Shown: positions 48,360 through 59,531 of the stretch, in pieces | Numbering within the stretch: the stretch's first letter is position 1 | Layout of the letters: each line of letters opens with the position of its first letter | Assembly: GCA_022376925.1 (NCBI GenBank) | Contig: JAIOJX010000026.1 | Coordinates: forward strand, 257,421,330-257,485,329 | Reading direction: 5' to 3' | Source: Tragulus kanchil | Taxonomy: Eukaryota; Chordata; Mammalia; Artiodactyla; Tragulidae | Length of the DNA stretch: 64,000 nt | Made by a program: the position numbers and the translations under genes | Notes under the pieces: model-generated | The model's input: only the letters and a program-made list of their open reading frames with translations | What the model was told of the DNA's origin: nothing | The model's database searches: none

Positions 48360-50550
48360 AACAGTGATGTATGTATAGGAATCAGTTTATAACAGTTCAT
48401 AAGAGTAAATTCAGCATATTTTCCTAATTGTACATTTAGAGGCATGGATGCTTATAGACTGAAATTCCTCATGGCAGACATATTTATACCATGAAAACCA
48501 GCACAATCTAAAAACCAGGAATCTTTTTAATTCCTCCAGAGTTACCTGTTAAGTATTTATCAGTACCCATAACTAAAATAGTTATATAACAGAGTTTGCA
48601 AGTTTGAGAATGAATGATTCAATCACCATAATAATTAAAATACAAGATGTTGATGGTTGAATATAGTAAGAATTACATGGATGTATAGCAAGAAAGCTAT
48701 AAAAAGTTATTGAAGAGCATAATGGAAGACATACCAAGTGTGTATGAAGTCTAAATTTTATAAAAGATGTCAAAACTCCCCAAAAACTATTCTGTAAATT
48801 TATTGTAATTCCAATAAAATATCAACAATTTGAGAGGTTGATCAAGTTAGTTTTGTTCTGGGAAAGAAAATAAATGCTACAGTATAGACCAAAAAAGAAA
48901 AAACATTTAGAGCAAAATGATCATTGATTTCTCTCACTGGAAATTGAAATATTTTATAAATTATCTTTATTAAAAAAATGATAATACAAAAGATTGATTA
49001 CAACCTTGGAACAAAACAGCATATACGAAATAGATACTTAAATTTATTATATTAAATATGACAGCATTTCAAATCTGTGAATTAAAGGGCACACAATTTT
49101 ATACATATTATGGAAGAACTGGTAAAATTTGAGAAAAAAGTTAGATCCTTGTTCTCACACCACTCTATCATTAATATGCTGGAAAAGCAGGATTCATAGG
49201 CTACAATTATAAACTAACTTTGACTTGTCTCCTTTTTCCTTTAAATATGATCTGAGGACTGCTTGTATCTGTTTGCCCTCACTGGTGACCCTCTGGGACA
49301 AGACCAAAGCTGACGCCACCTTTTGTGCTGAGGGGCATAGTGAAGAAACTTTTGATCACAGGAAGCACTCAAGAATCTCTGTTCTGAGAAATTCTGGGAA
49401 TGCAAATCAGCCAATTGGCAGCAATCTGCCCCTCATTCTACCGTTGAAGAACCCCTAACAGTGATGTATGTATAGGAATCAGTTTATAACAGTTCATAAG
49501 AGTAAATTCAGCATATTTTCCTAATTGTACATTTAGAGGCATGGATGCTTATAGACTGAAATTCCTCATGGCAGACATATTTATACCATGAAAACCAGCA
49601 CAATCTAAAAACCAGGAATCTTTTTAATTCCTCCAGAGTTACCTGTTAAGTATTTATCAGTACCCATAACTAAAATAGTTATATAACAGAGTTTGCAAGT
49701 TTGAGAATGAATGATTCAATCACCATAATAATTAAAATACAAGATGTTGATGGTTGAATATAGTAAGAATTACATGGATGTATAGCAAGAAAGCTATAAA
49801 AAGTTATTGAAGAGCATAATGGAAGACATACCAAGTGTGTATGAAGTCTAAATTTTATAAAAGATGTCAAAACTCCCCAAAAACTATTCTGTAAATTTAT
49901 TGTAATTCCAATAAAATATCAACAATTTGAGAGGTTGATCAAGTTAGTTTTGTTCTGGGAAAGAAAATAAATGCTACAGTATAGACCAAAAAAGAAAAAC
50001 ATTTAGAGCAAAATGATCATTGATTTCTCTCACTGGAAATTGAAATATTTTATAAATTATCTTTATTAAAAAAATGATAATACAAAAGATTGATTACAAC
50101 CTTGGAACAAAACAGCATATACGAAATAGATACTTAAATTTATTATATTAAATATGACAGCATTTCAAATCTGTGAATTAAAGGGCACACAATTTTATAC
50201 ATATTATGGAAGAACTGGTAAAATTTGAGAAAAAAGTTAGATCCTTGTTCTCACACCACTCTATCATTAATATGCTGGAAAAGCAGGATTCATAGGCTAC
50301 AATTATAAACTAACTTTGACTTGTCTCCTTTTTCCTTTAAATATGATCTGAGGACTGCTTGTATCTGTTTGCCCTCACTGGTGACCCTCTGGGACAAGAC
50401 CAAAGCTGACGCCACCTTTTGTGCTGAGGGGCATAGTGAAGAAACTTTTGATCACAGGAAGCACTCAAGAATCTCTGTTCTGAGAAATTCTGGGAATGCA
50501 AATCAGCCAATTGGCAGCAATCTGCCCCTCATTCTACCGTTGAAGAACCT
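48360..50550. repeat. Tandem 1.10-kb duplication 13
   Basis: Copy A is 48360-49454 and copy B 49457-50550. The offset is 1097, dropping to 1096 after an A-run difference (caaaaaagaaaaaac at 48,890 versus caaaaaagaaaaac at 49,987). The join falls in 'gaagaacc|cctaacag'. Confidence 0.96.
48770..49200 (+). mobile_element. Ancient L1M ORF2 fragment, sense (copy at ~49867-50296)
   Basis: 'ttattgtaattccaataaaa', 'tgttctgggaaagaaaataa', 'gattgattacaaccttggaa' and 'caaaacagcatatacgaaat' follow L1 ORF2 order (asparagine/proline-rich region, then the linker before the C-terminus). Heavily decayed. Confidence 0.5.
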
Positions 50551-50695
50551 AGTAAACTGGTCACTTGTCCCTGAAGTTCTCCACCATGAACCAGCCAATT
50601 ATCCATCAGGTCCTGAAACTTTAGAAGACACATGGAATCTGCTAAATGACCCCCTTAAAGCAAGGGAGAGCCACGCACGCCAACCCTTCCCTTAA
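50321..50695 (+). other. Unidentified open reading frame, 124 codons, probably not a gene
   Basis: The longest frame outside any repeat that I can name. It begins with the residues MSPFSFKYDL and ends RESHARQPFP. It is cut to 77 codons in copy A (49225-49458) by the duplication join. No signal peptide, membrane segment or known domain is visible. The local GC is higher than its flanks. It may be the remnant of a retroposed sequence or an unrecognised LTR; chance is also possible. Confidence 0.2.
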
Positions 50696-50699
50696 AAAT

Positions 50700-50980
50700 G
50701 ATAGTTAGATTCATAGCACTCTAGGAGCTTTGTGTCGAGGATATCTATTCCTTCAATCAGCAACTCCTGATCTTTATCTATCCTTGATATAGTTGAGAAG
50801 TAGAAAAGTCCTGCAACCATTACACTATAAAATTGTAGGACTTGCATCATGTTTTGGTCCCTCTAGATACTTTAGCATAAGGTATCTAGTGCATCTTGGC
50901 ACCTTAAAATAACTTTGGTAGGATTAGGTAATATATATTCATAAAAATAAATTCAAAAGGGATATAATATACCATGAAGT
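50700..50980. other. Unassigned DNA
   Basis: Nothing recognised between the open frame and the CHR SINE. Confidence 0.5.
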
Positions 50981-50994
50981 AAAGGAAGTATATA

Positions 50995-51262
50995 TAGTGC
51001 TTCCCTGGTGGTCCAGTGGGTAAAGAGTCCACCTTGCAGTGTAAGGGGCACCAGTTTGATCCCTGGCCGGGAAGATCCCATGTGCCATGGAGTGGCTAGA
51101 CCCATGTGTCCAGTTACTAGCCAAGTGCTCTGGAGCACATGCACCTGGAGCTGGAGATCTGTGGCAAGAGATGCCACTGCAATGGGAGGCCCACAAAAGC
51201 CAAAAGAATAAAGACGGATGAAAATAAACAATGAAAGAGGCCAAAATTTTTAAAAATTTTAA
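50995..51262 (+). mobile_element. CHR-type SINE, sense, with TSD
   Basis: 'gtgcttccctggtggtccag', 'gatccctggccgggaagatc', 'gcaatgggaggcccacaaaa', 'agaataaagacggatgaaaa'. Flanking repeat aaaggaagtatata (50981-50994) and aaaggaagtgtata (51263-51276), 13 of 14 identical. Antisense frames of 92 and 101 codons are SINE sequence. Confidence 0.92.
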
Positions 51263-51308
51263 AAAGGAAGTGTATATGAAGATATATTTATAATCTTGAA
51301 TAAGAAAG

Positions 51309-51512
51309 GACCTTCATGGTAAAGAATCTGCCTGCCAATGCAGGAGATGCAAGGGACACAGGTTTGATCTCTGGGTCAGAAAGAGCCCTTGGAAAAGGGA
51401 ATAGCTACTTACTCCAGTCATTTTGCCTGGAACATTCCATGGACATAGGAGCCTAGTGGGCTACAGTCCTTGGAGTTGCAAAGAATCAGACAGGACTTGA
51501 GTGACTGAACAC
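51309..51512 (+). mobile_element. Bov-tA SINE, sense
   Basis: 'tggtaaagaatctgcctgcc', 'aggtttgatctctgggtcag', 'attccatggacataggagcc', 'gggctacagtccttggagtt', 'tgagtgactgaac' in order. A short CA-rich stretch follows. Confidence 0.93.
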
Positions 51513-51631
51513 ACACATGCATGCACCTTAAAGGGTAGAAAAAAACCTATAGATTTGACTATATAAAAGACTACACTGAAAGAGACATGGAGAATACTAA
51601 AAAGCAAATTACAAACTCAGAAAAAGGAAAA

Positions 51632-51986
51632 TGATAAAGGGACGAGAAGTGCCAACCTTAGCTAGGCAGGAACAAGCTTTATTAAAGCTTGAGAGGAGCC
51701 ACTACGAGAGATCTGGTTATATAGAAGTAAGCTAGAGAAAGTGGCACTCATCTTGGCATGGTGAGGAGCTTAAGTAGCTGGGTGGAAAAGGAAAAGGAGT
51801 GGATGCCGGAGTTGAGGGGGTGGTGCTGAAGTGAGTTTGCTGGTGGAGAGTTTTGTGCCTGCAGAGATTCCAGGAAGCTGTGGTGGGAAAAGACCCTGAG
51901 AGGAAGGGAGTTTCTTTGTCCTTTCAGGAGTGGGGTTGAATCAGCTCTTTGCAATTTTCCACCACCATCATGCAACATATGTGACA
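51632..51986 (-). mobile_element. LTR, antisense, probable solo
   Basis: Read on the minus strand it begins TGTCAC (51,986), has a TATATAACC-type box (51715-51723) and AATAAA (51678-51683) about 35 bases later, and ends in TTTATCA (51,632). This is a complete LTR layout of about 355 bp. The flanks aggaaaa and aggaaat are nearly repeats. Family not identified. The 142-codon antisense frame at 51748-52176 overlaps it and has no domain. Confidence 0.55.
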
Positions 51987-52089
51987 AGGAAATGGTTAAT
52001 ATCTTTTTTCTATACAGATTAGCAGAATAGATTATGGCAAAAGGGGCATAAACAGGCAAGTAACTAAAGAAGAAATATGCATAGCCTTT

Positions 52090-52345
52090 AAATACATGAA
52101 AATATATTAATCTAATTAGTAAATGAATGCAAATGAAAACAACAGTGAGGATTTTGTCTATCAGGTTGGCAGACATTACAAAGGCTGATAGTTCTTTGTG
52201 TTGTTAAAGATGTGGGGCAACAAGCATTCTCACACACTGATGGTGAAATTAGTATATTTTAGCAAATTTTGGGATGGTCATCTGGGTATGATTTGTCAAT
52301 TTATATCTGTGTCAAGTTATATGAAACACATTACCTTTGAATCGG
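52090..52345 (+). mobile_element. Old L1 ORF2 3' fragment, sense (left part)
   Basis: 'gcaaatgaaaacaacagtga', 'ggttggcagacattacaaag', 'tgtggggcaacaagcattct', 'cacacactgatggtg' are the ORF2 C-terminal region of an old L1. It is interrupted at about 52,345. Confidence 0.75.
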
Positions 52346-52349
52346 TGTA

Positions 52350-52745
52350 GAGATGCACAGCCAGACCCATTTTCAGGTACTCATTGACTCAGCTGCTGGG
52401 AGTGCTAGTGGCAGAGTCTTTGGGCATCTAAAGAGAGCCACCTTGCTCAAGGATCATCCTTCATACTTGGGCAGCCCACATCCAGTGACTAAGGATCATC
52501 TACCTCACTCCAGACCAAGAAAATTCAAGCCATCCCAGGGCCATCCCAGTTTAAAATTTCCATGGAAGGTCTGCCAAGATTTCCTTGAGATCGCATAGCA
52601 GCCAACTCCTCATCAGTTCTGCTTCCTTCCATTCCAATCCAGTTGTTTACCCAGGAGTACTTCCTAATATACTTCCTAAGTACAATTGGATCTTAGAGAG
52701 TCTTTGGGGGACCCAACCTAAAATACCCAAGAATTGTACAGATAA
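52350..52745 (+). mobile_element. Old LTR-like repeat within the L1
   Basis: 'gagccaccttgctcaaggat', 'cttcatacttgggcagccca', 'catccagtgactaaggatca', 'caactcctcatcagttctgc', 'cttagagagtctttggggga', 'cccaaccta' match an old mammalian LTR in order; family uncertain. L1 continues on both sides, so this inserted into it. The 81- and 82-codon frames are chance. Confidence 0.5.
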
Positions 52746-52789
52746 AATTTCATCATATGGAAATAATCACAAGTATATGAAGGGGCATG

Positions 52790-52864
52790 CTCATTACATA
52801 TTAGTTTATAAAAGGAGAAGAAAACCCTGCTAAATATCCATCAATAGGCATGTGGTTAAAAACA
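52790..52864 (+). mobile_element. Old L1 fragment, sense (middle part)
   Basis: 'aaatatccatcaataggcat' and 'gtggttaaa' correspond to the L1 segment that follows the left part. It is cut by the CHR SINE. Confidence 0.65.
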
Positions 52865-52871
52865 TAGAAAT

Positions 52872-53174
52872 CCCTGGTGGCCCAGGAATTCCAGACTTCT
52901 GTGGTGGTCCAGTGGGTAAAGAATCCACCTTGTAGTGCAAGGGGCACCGGTTCGATCCCTGGCATGGGAAGATTCCACACACCGTGGAGCGGCTGGACCA
53001 GTGTGCCCAATTAGGAGCCGATACTCTGGAGCGCATGTGCCTAGAGCTGGTGCTCTGCTAAGAGAGAAGCCATAGTAATGGGAAGCCAACACAGGCCAAA
53101 GAACAAAAATGGATGAAAATAAATAAATGAAAGACCAATAAAAGTGGCCAAAAATAATAATAATAAAAAAATTG
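52872..53174 (+). mobile_element. CHR-type SINE, sense, with a duplicated head
   Basis: The SINE is flanked by tagaaat (52865-52871 and 53175-53181), so it starts at 52,872 with 'ccctggtggcccagg'. A second head, 'cttctgtggtggtccagtgg', follows at about 52,896, giving a partly duplicated 5' end. The B box 'ggttcgatccc' and the tail 'aataataataataaaaaa' are present. Antisense frames of up to 133 codons are SINE sequence. Confidence 0.88.
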
Positions 53175-53420
53175 TAGAAATACCACAAAGTTAAAAAGCC
53201 AATTATAGAATGATACAAATATGGGGTTACATTTTTAAATATCCATACAGGGAACATTTATATATGTGTTCATGTATGTGTCAAAGAATTTGGGATGATA
53301 GCACAAAGTCTCAGCCTGTTTATTCAGGTCTCCACATACTATTGATAACTCTCCATGTTTGATTTTGTTGTTATGGTTAGTTATATAAAAATCTACTGAA
53401 ATATCCAATAAACAACATAA
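53175..53420 (+). mobile_element. Old L1 3' fragment, sense (right part)
   Basis: Continues the L1 after the SINE: 'gtagaaataccacaaagtta', 'aattatagaatgatacaaat'. The end is uncertain. Confidence 0.5.
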
Positions 53421-53689
53421 AAACAGAATTGCTAAATAGATACTGGCTGAATGTTTAGGGTTGAGTCACTTCTTGGATAAAGAACACAACACAGGCCCTC
53501 TCTAACTTTATGGCCACCAGTGTCATCACATTGCAAGCTCACAAATTGTTTTGATTTCATCAATTAAAAAGTATTTCATTAGGATAATTATTAGCATGTC
53601 TCTAGAAACAATCATTCTTCATTGTTTATGTTCATTCCCATAAAGATAGTGATAATAACAGAAAATGAAAAGGACAAGAGGCTATGGCT
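53421..53689. other. Unassigned single-copy DNA
   Basis: No gene or repeat recognised. Confidence 0.5.
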
Positions 53690-53870
53690 TTAAAACATTT
53701 AGGTTTAAATTCTGGCTTGATCTTCAATTCGGTTTATCACCTTAAATACCTCTCTGTGTCCCCTCAAAGGTGAGAAGCGAATGTGAGAAGGCATGTCTTC
53801 TTCACAGTTTTGAAGATCAGATGCAATGGCATCTAGAAAGATTCTTTGAAAAAAGAGGAAAATGAGTTAC
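53690..53870 (+). mobile_element. MIR-like SINE, sense
   Basis: 'ggtttaaattctggcttgat', 'taaatacctctctgtgtccc' and 'ttttgaagatcagatgcaat' follow MIR in order, strongly diverged. Confidence 0.5.
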
Positions 53871-53915
53871 TAACACAAAGGTAAAAAGTAGGCTATAAAT
53901 TTGAAATTGTTTTGC

Positions 53916-56097
53916 CATCTTAAGGATCTGTGTTATCTCACCTATCTTTGAGCCCTATATACACTGGGCATTCTCATGCAGCTCCAGTTCCCATATAACA
54001 TCTGTGAGCTGGTTTGTTTGAGCCAAACAGAGAAGCAACTACTGGGTTCTTGCATCAGGGAAATGAACAGCTTTTCCAGGATGTATAACATGTGAATGGG
54101 AGAGCAATATTATACTCCAGGCTCTACCAATAATTCTTAATATGACATTTGTAGTCATCTTCTTCTGTAGGCTTGTGATTTAATGAAAAATAATAAACAT
54201 ATACATATATGCATACATACAGACATCCACCCACACATACATAAACAATTCAAAAAATAATGAAGGTATCAAACTATAATATCTAATTTTTCGTCCACTT
54301 TCACTATGTGTTCTTGGACCTAGTGTTTATCTTGCTTTTAATATTCAGTTTCTCTGAGCTTCAGCATCTTAATTAGCATCATATGGACAAAAAGTGGAAA
54401 AGGATAATCTCTGGGATCACTCTTGATTCTGAAATTTCAAAGCCTGCTTATGGAAAAATTCAAATGTGTGGTGTAGATGTATGTGTATGTCTCACTTTGG
54501 CCGTTAGTCCCCAAATGACGAACCTCAAGGAGGAATGCATTCGTTCACATATTTTAATAATCCAAGTATTTATGTTTTGTAAAGTACTGTGATGAAAATA
54601 AAAGCGAATATCACAAATATCCTCTTTTCCTGGACTAACATTTAAATAGGAAAAATACAAATTGTTTAGAAATAATGATAGAAAAAGGTAGAAACTAATA
54701 GGAAAAGAACGAGAAGAGTAGACAAAACATTAGAAATTCAGAGTAGGGAGATAAAATGCTCCCACCTGAGGGAGTCCTGGAAAACTTCATTGAACTTCAT
54801 TCATTATTGTTACATGATTTTTGAATCAAGGCTTAAATTTGGGAAAGAACCATTATAAAATTCTTTGTATTCAAAGGTCACAGGAAAAATTTCAAGAGGA
54901 GAATCAGAATTTCTTCCTTCTACCAGCAAGTCACATATTAAGTAAGCTGCTGTTTATTACAAGCTTTAGAAATTTCTTGCCTTATATTGCAAAAAAAGAG
55001 GATTAGAATTGAAAGTGCTTTGACATCTTAAGGATCTGTGTTATCTCACCTATCTTTGAGCCCTATATACACTGGGCATTCTCATGCAGCTCCAGTTCCC
55101 ATATAACATCTGTGAGCTGGTTTGTTTGAGCCAAACAGAGAAGCAACTACTGGGTTCTTGCATCAGGGAAATGAACAGCTTTTCCAGGATGTATAACATG
55201 TGAATGGGAGAGCAATATTATACTCCAGGCTCTACCAATAATTCTTAATATGACATTTGTAGTCATCTTCTTCTGTAGGCTTGTGATTTAATGAAAAATA
55301 ATAAACATATGCATATATGCATACATACAGACATCCACCCACACATACATAAACAATTCAAAAAATAATGAAGGTATCAAACTATAATATCTAATTTTTC
55401 GTCCACTTTCACTATGTGTTCTTGGACCTAGTGTTTATCTTGCTTTTAATATTCAGTTTCTCTGAGCTTCAGCATCTTAATTAGCATCATATGGACAAAA
55501 AGTGGAAAAGGATAATCTCTGGGATCACTCTTGATTCTGAAATTTCAAAGCCTGCTTATGGAAAAATTCAAATGTGTGGTGTAGATGTATGTGTATGTCT
55601 CACTTTGGCCGTTAGTCCCCAAATGACGAACCTCAAGGAGGAATGCATTCGTTCACATATTTTAATAATCCAAGTATTTATGTTTTGTAAAGTACTGTGA
55701 TGAAAATAAAAGCGAATATCACAAATATCCTCTTTTCCTGGACTAACATTTAAATAGGAAAAATACAAATTGTTTAGAAATAATGATAAAAGAAGGTAGA
55801 AACTAATAGGAAAAGAACGAGAAGAGTAGACAAAACATTAGAAATTCAGAGTAGGGAGATAAAATGCTCCCACCTGAGGGAGTCCTGGAAAACTTCATTG
55901 AACTTCATTCATTATTGTTACATGATTTTTGAATCAAGGCTTAAATTTGGGAAAGAACCATTATAAAATTCTTTGTATTCAAAGGTCACAGGAAAAATTT
56001 CAAGAGGAGAATCAGAATTTCTTCCTTCTACCAGCAAGTCACATATTAAGTAAGCTGCTGTTTATTACAAGCTTTAGAAATTTCTTGCCTTATATTG
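53916..56097. repeat. Tandem 1.11-kb duplication 14
   Basis: Copy A is 53916-54989 and copy B 55024-56097, offset 1108. Before copy B, 55,000-55,023 is a degraded version of 53,892-53,915 (agaattgaaagtgctttga versus aaatttgaaattgttttgc). Body differences are small (acatatacatatatgc at 54,200 versus acatatgcatatatgc at 55,308). Confidence 0.96.
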
Positions 56098-57979
56098 ACA
56101 GCAAATTAAGTGAAAATTAACTGAACTTTTTCTACCTTGGATTTACTTTTGAAAAAACACCATATTACAGCCTGACTATTACAGGAAATCTAAATATCAA
56201 TATTCCTCTAAAGGTGACCCGGGGGTCTCTGAGTGGGTGCAATGATGCTACTTATTGATAACACTATCAATAATAAAGGTATTTGGATGTGAAAGACATC
56301 AAACATGTGAGTTTCTGTCTTGTGTTATTGCCCTAACAGACAAAAACCTCTATAGTCAATAAAGTGAATCTGCTTTTGTCCTTATTGCTCAGTCTTGGAA
56401 ATTACAGCCCTTGGTATTAAAACCAATGATAAAGTAGTTACAGATGAGGAAAAACAATGGTCACTTTGGAGTGTAATGAATACTTGCTAGAAATAAATAA
56501 GCCAATTTAAAAAAAATAAAACTGACTTAACTTTGTACTAAGATCTCAGATTTAACATCCACTCCAATTCTCTCTGACATTTAAAAATTATAAGGCACTG
56601 CAAAAAGAAATTCTTAAATGTCAGAATCCTCATAATTTCTTCAACTTTTGCTACTGAATTTTTAACTCTTTCCCCACACCCCACCCCCACCCCTGCCTGA
56701 GACAGGCTTGTATATGTTTCTGCTGTAGCAAGGCCAGGCAGCCTGAGACACTACCCATCGTTATTCTCAAGCCAGCTTCTTGGACAGGCTCCTTCAGAAT
56801 CATTTCATTACATCACTAGACACATATTAAAGGGTGGAGGGTAAAGAGGCACCCCAGTTCTCGGTCCTATGAAATAATGATAGAAAAGGTAGAAACTAAT
56901 AGGAAAAGAACGAGAAGAGTAGACAAAACATTAGAAATTCAGAGTAGGGAGATAAAATGCTCCCACCTGAGGGAGTCCTGGAAAACTTCATTGAACTTCA
57001 TTCATTATTGTTACATGATTTTTGAATCAAGGCTTAAATTTGGGAAAGAACCATTATAAAATTCTTTGTATTCAAAGGTCACAGGAAAAATTTCAAGAGG
57101 AGAATCAGAATTTCTTCCTTCTACCAGCAAGTCACATATTAAGTAAGCTGCTGTTTATTACAAGCTTTAGAAATTTCTTGCCTTATATTGACAGCAAATT
57201 AAGTGAAAATTAACTGAACTTTTTCTACCTTGGATTTACTTTTGAAAAACACCATATTACAGCCTGACTATTACAGGAAATCTAAATATCAATATTCCTC
57301 TAAAGGTGACCCGGGGGTCTCTGAGTGGGTGCAATGATGCTACTTATTGATAACACTATCAATAATAAAGGTATTTGGATGTGAAAGACATCAAACATGT
57401 GAGTTTCTGTCTTGTGTTATTGCCCTAACAGACAAAAACCTCTATAGTCAATAAAGTGAATCTGCTTTTGTCCTTATTGCTCAGTCTTGGAAATTACAGC
57501 CCTTGGTATTAAAACCAATGATAAAGTAGTTACAGATGAGGAAAAACAATGGTCACTTTGGAGTGTAATGAATACTTGCTAGAAAAAAATAAGCCAATTT
57601 AAAAAAAATAAAACTGACTTAACTTTGTACTAAGATCTCAGATTTAACATCCACTCCAATTCTCTCTGACATTTACAAATTATAAGGCACTGCAAAAAGA
57701 AATTCTTAAATGTCAGAATCCTCATAATTTCTTCAACTTTTGCTACTAAATTTTTTAACTCTTTCCCCACACCCCACCCCCCCACCCCTGCCTGAGACAG
57801 GCTTGTATATGTTTCTGCTGTAGCAAGGCCAGGCAGCCTGAGACACTACCCATCGTTATTCTCAAGCCAGCTTCTTGGACAGGCTCCTTCAGAATCATTT
57901 CATTACATCACTAGACACATATTAAAGGTGGAGCTAAGAGAAGGGCTGAGAAACGGAGGCACCCCAGTTCTCGGTCCTA
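55777..57979. repeat. Tandem 1.09-kb duplication 15, chained to 14
   Basis: Copy A is 55777-56870 and copy B 56871-57979, offset 1094 falling to 1093. The segment 54669-54989 is thus present three times. Copy A lost about 23 bases near its end ('gggtggagggtaaagaggc' at 56,831 versus 'ggtggagctaagagaagggc' at 57,928). Confidence 0.96.
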
Positions 57980-58329
57980 TGTTTCCTTTCCATTAACTTA
58001 CCAAGAGAATTCTATTTTTGGTTACTGTCGTTGTGCCACATTTGTCTTTAATAGCATGAAGTCTGAGTCAAGGGAGAGGTGAAATCATGTGGTAGTTCTA
58101 AATGGGAGACAGTGGCAGAGAATTTAATAAAAACAAGATGATGAAGAAAGAAAAATCAAAGGTAGGAGGGAGATAAGAAGGAGGGGGAAGAGGAAGTGGT
58201 GGAGAGGAAACAACATAGAATTTATTCATATTTACTCTAGGGGAGACACTCAGGAACCTTGTAAAAATCATGACACCAGCCCAGTGCAGATGGTATAATA
58301 AGACCTCTTTTATATACAAATAACCAGTG

Positions 58330-58425
58330 GTTGAGGTTATAGAAATTGGGTATATAAAGTGCCTATGATGACACAGCTAATAAGTGGGACAATTGGGATT
58401 CAAAAATCCCACAATATGTCTCCAT
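58330..58425 (-). mobile_element. MIR SINE fragment, antisense (copy at 59456-59551)
   Basis: 'gatgacacagctaataagtg' and 'gacaattgggattcaaaaat' match the antisense 5' half of MIR. Repeated by duplication 16. Confidence 0.7.
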
Positions 58426-59531
58426 AAGACATGAAGACGGTGACTCTAAGTAGATGCTTGGTTAGGAAAATTTATGTATAATAGTCCTCAATCTAAAAAT
58501 ACAAACTCATTTCACATGACTTATTGAATGTCTGTTAATATAATAACATCTTTCAATCTGTTTCTTCTAGTTTTGGTCATAACATTGGAATAAAGCAGAG
58601 ATGTTCTCATCTCTTAGTGTTTTATGTGAACTCATTTCTTATAAATTCTAATTCTAATAAAAGGAAAAACAATGGTTCACTTTGCAGTGTAATGAATACT
58701 TGCTAGAAATAAATAAGCCAATTTAAAAAAAATAAAACTGACTTAACTTTGTACTAAGATCTCAGATTTAACATCCACTCCAATTCTCTCTGACATTTAA
58801 AAATTATAAGGCACTGCAAAAAGAAATTCTTAAATGTCAGAATCCTCATAATTTCTTCAACTTTTGCTACTGAATTTTTAACTCTTTCCCCCCCACACCC
58901 CACCCCCCCACCCCTGCCTGAGACAGGCTTGTATATGTTTCTGCTGTAGCAAGGCCAGGCAGCCTGAGACACTACCCATCGTTATTCTCAAGCCAGCTTC
59001 TTGGACAGGCTCCTTCAGAATCATTTCATTACATCACTAGACACATATTAAAGGTGGAGCTAAGAGAAGGGCTGAGAAACGGAGGCACCCCAGTTCTCGG
59101 TCCTATGTTTCCTTTCCATTAACTTACCAAGAGAATTCTATTTTTGGTTACTGTCGTTGTGCCACATTTGTCTTTAATAGCATGAAGTCTGAGTCAAGGG
59201 AGAGGTGAAATCATGTGGTAGTTCTAAATGGGAGACAGTGGCAGAGAATTTAATAAAAACAAGATGATGAAGAAAGAAAAATCAAAGGTAGGAGGGAGAT
59301 AAGAAGGAGGGGGAAGAGGAAGTGGTGGAGAGGAAACAACATAGAATTTATTCATATTTACTCTAGGGGAGACACTCAGGAACCTTGTAAAAATCATGAC
59401 ACCAGCCCAGTGCAGATGGTATAATAAGACCTCTTTTATATACAAATAACCAGTGGTTGAGGTTATAGAAATTGGGTATATAAAGTGCCTATGATGACAC
59501 AGCTAATAAGTGGGACAATTGGGATTCAAAA
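58426..59531. other. Unassigned DNA inside the duplication chain
   Basis: No gene. The 72-73-codon antisense frames here come from purine-rich (GGAGGA)-like sequence and a C-run and recur by duplication. Confidence 0.5.

Noticed and set aside
51748..52176. 142-codon antisense frame
   Set aside because: Overlaps a probable LTR and AT-rich L1 edge, with no domain; length alone is not evidence.
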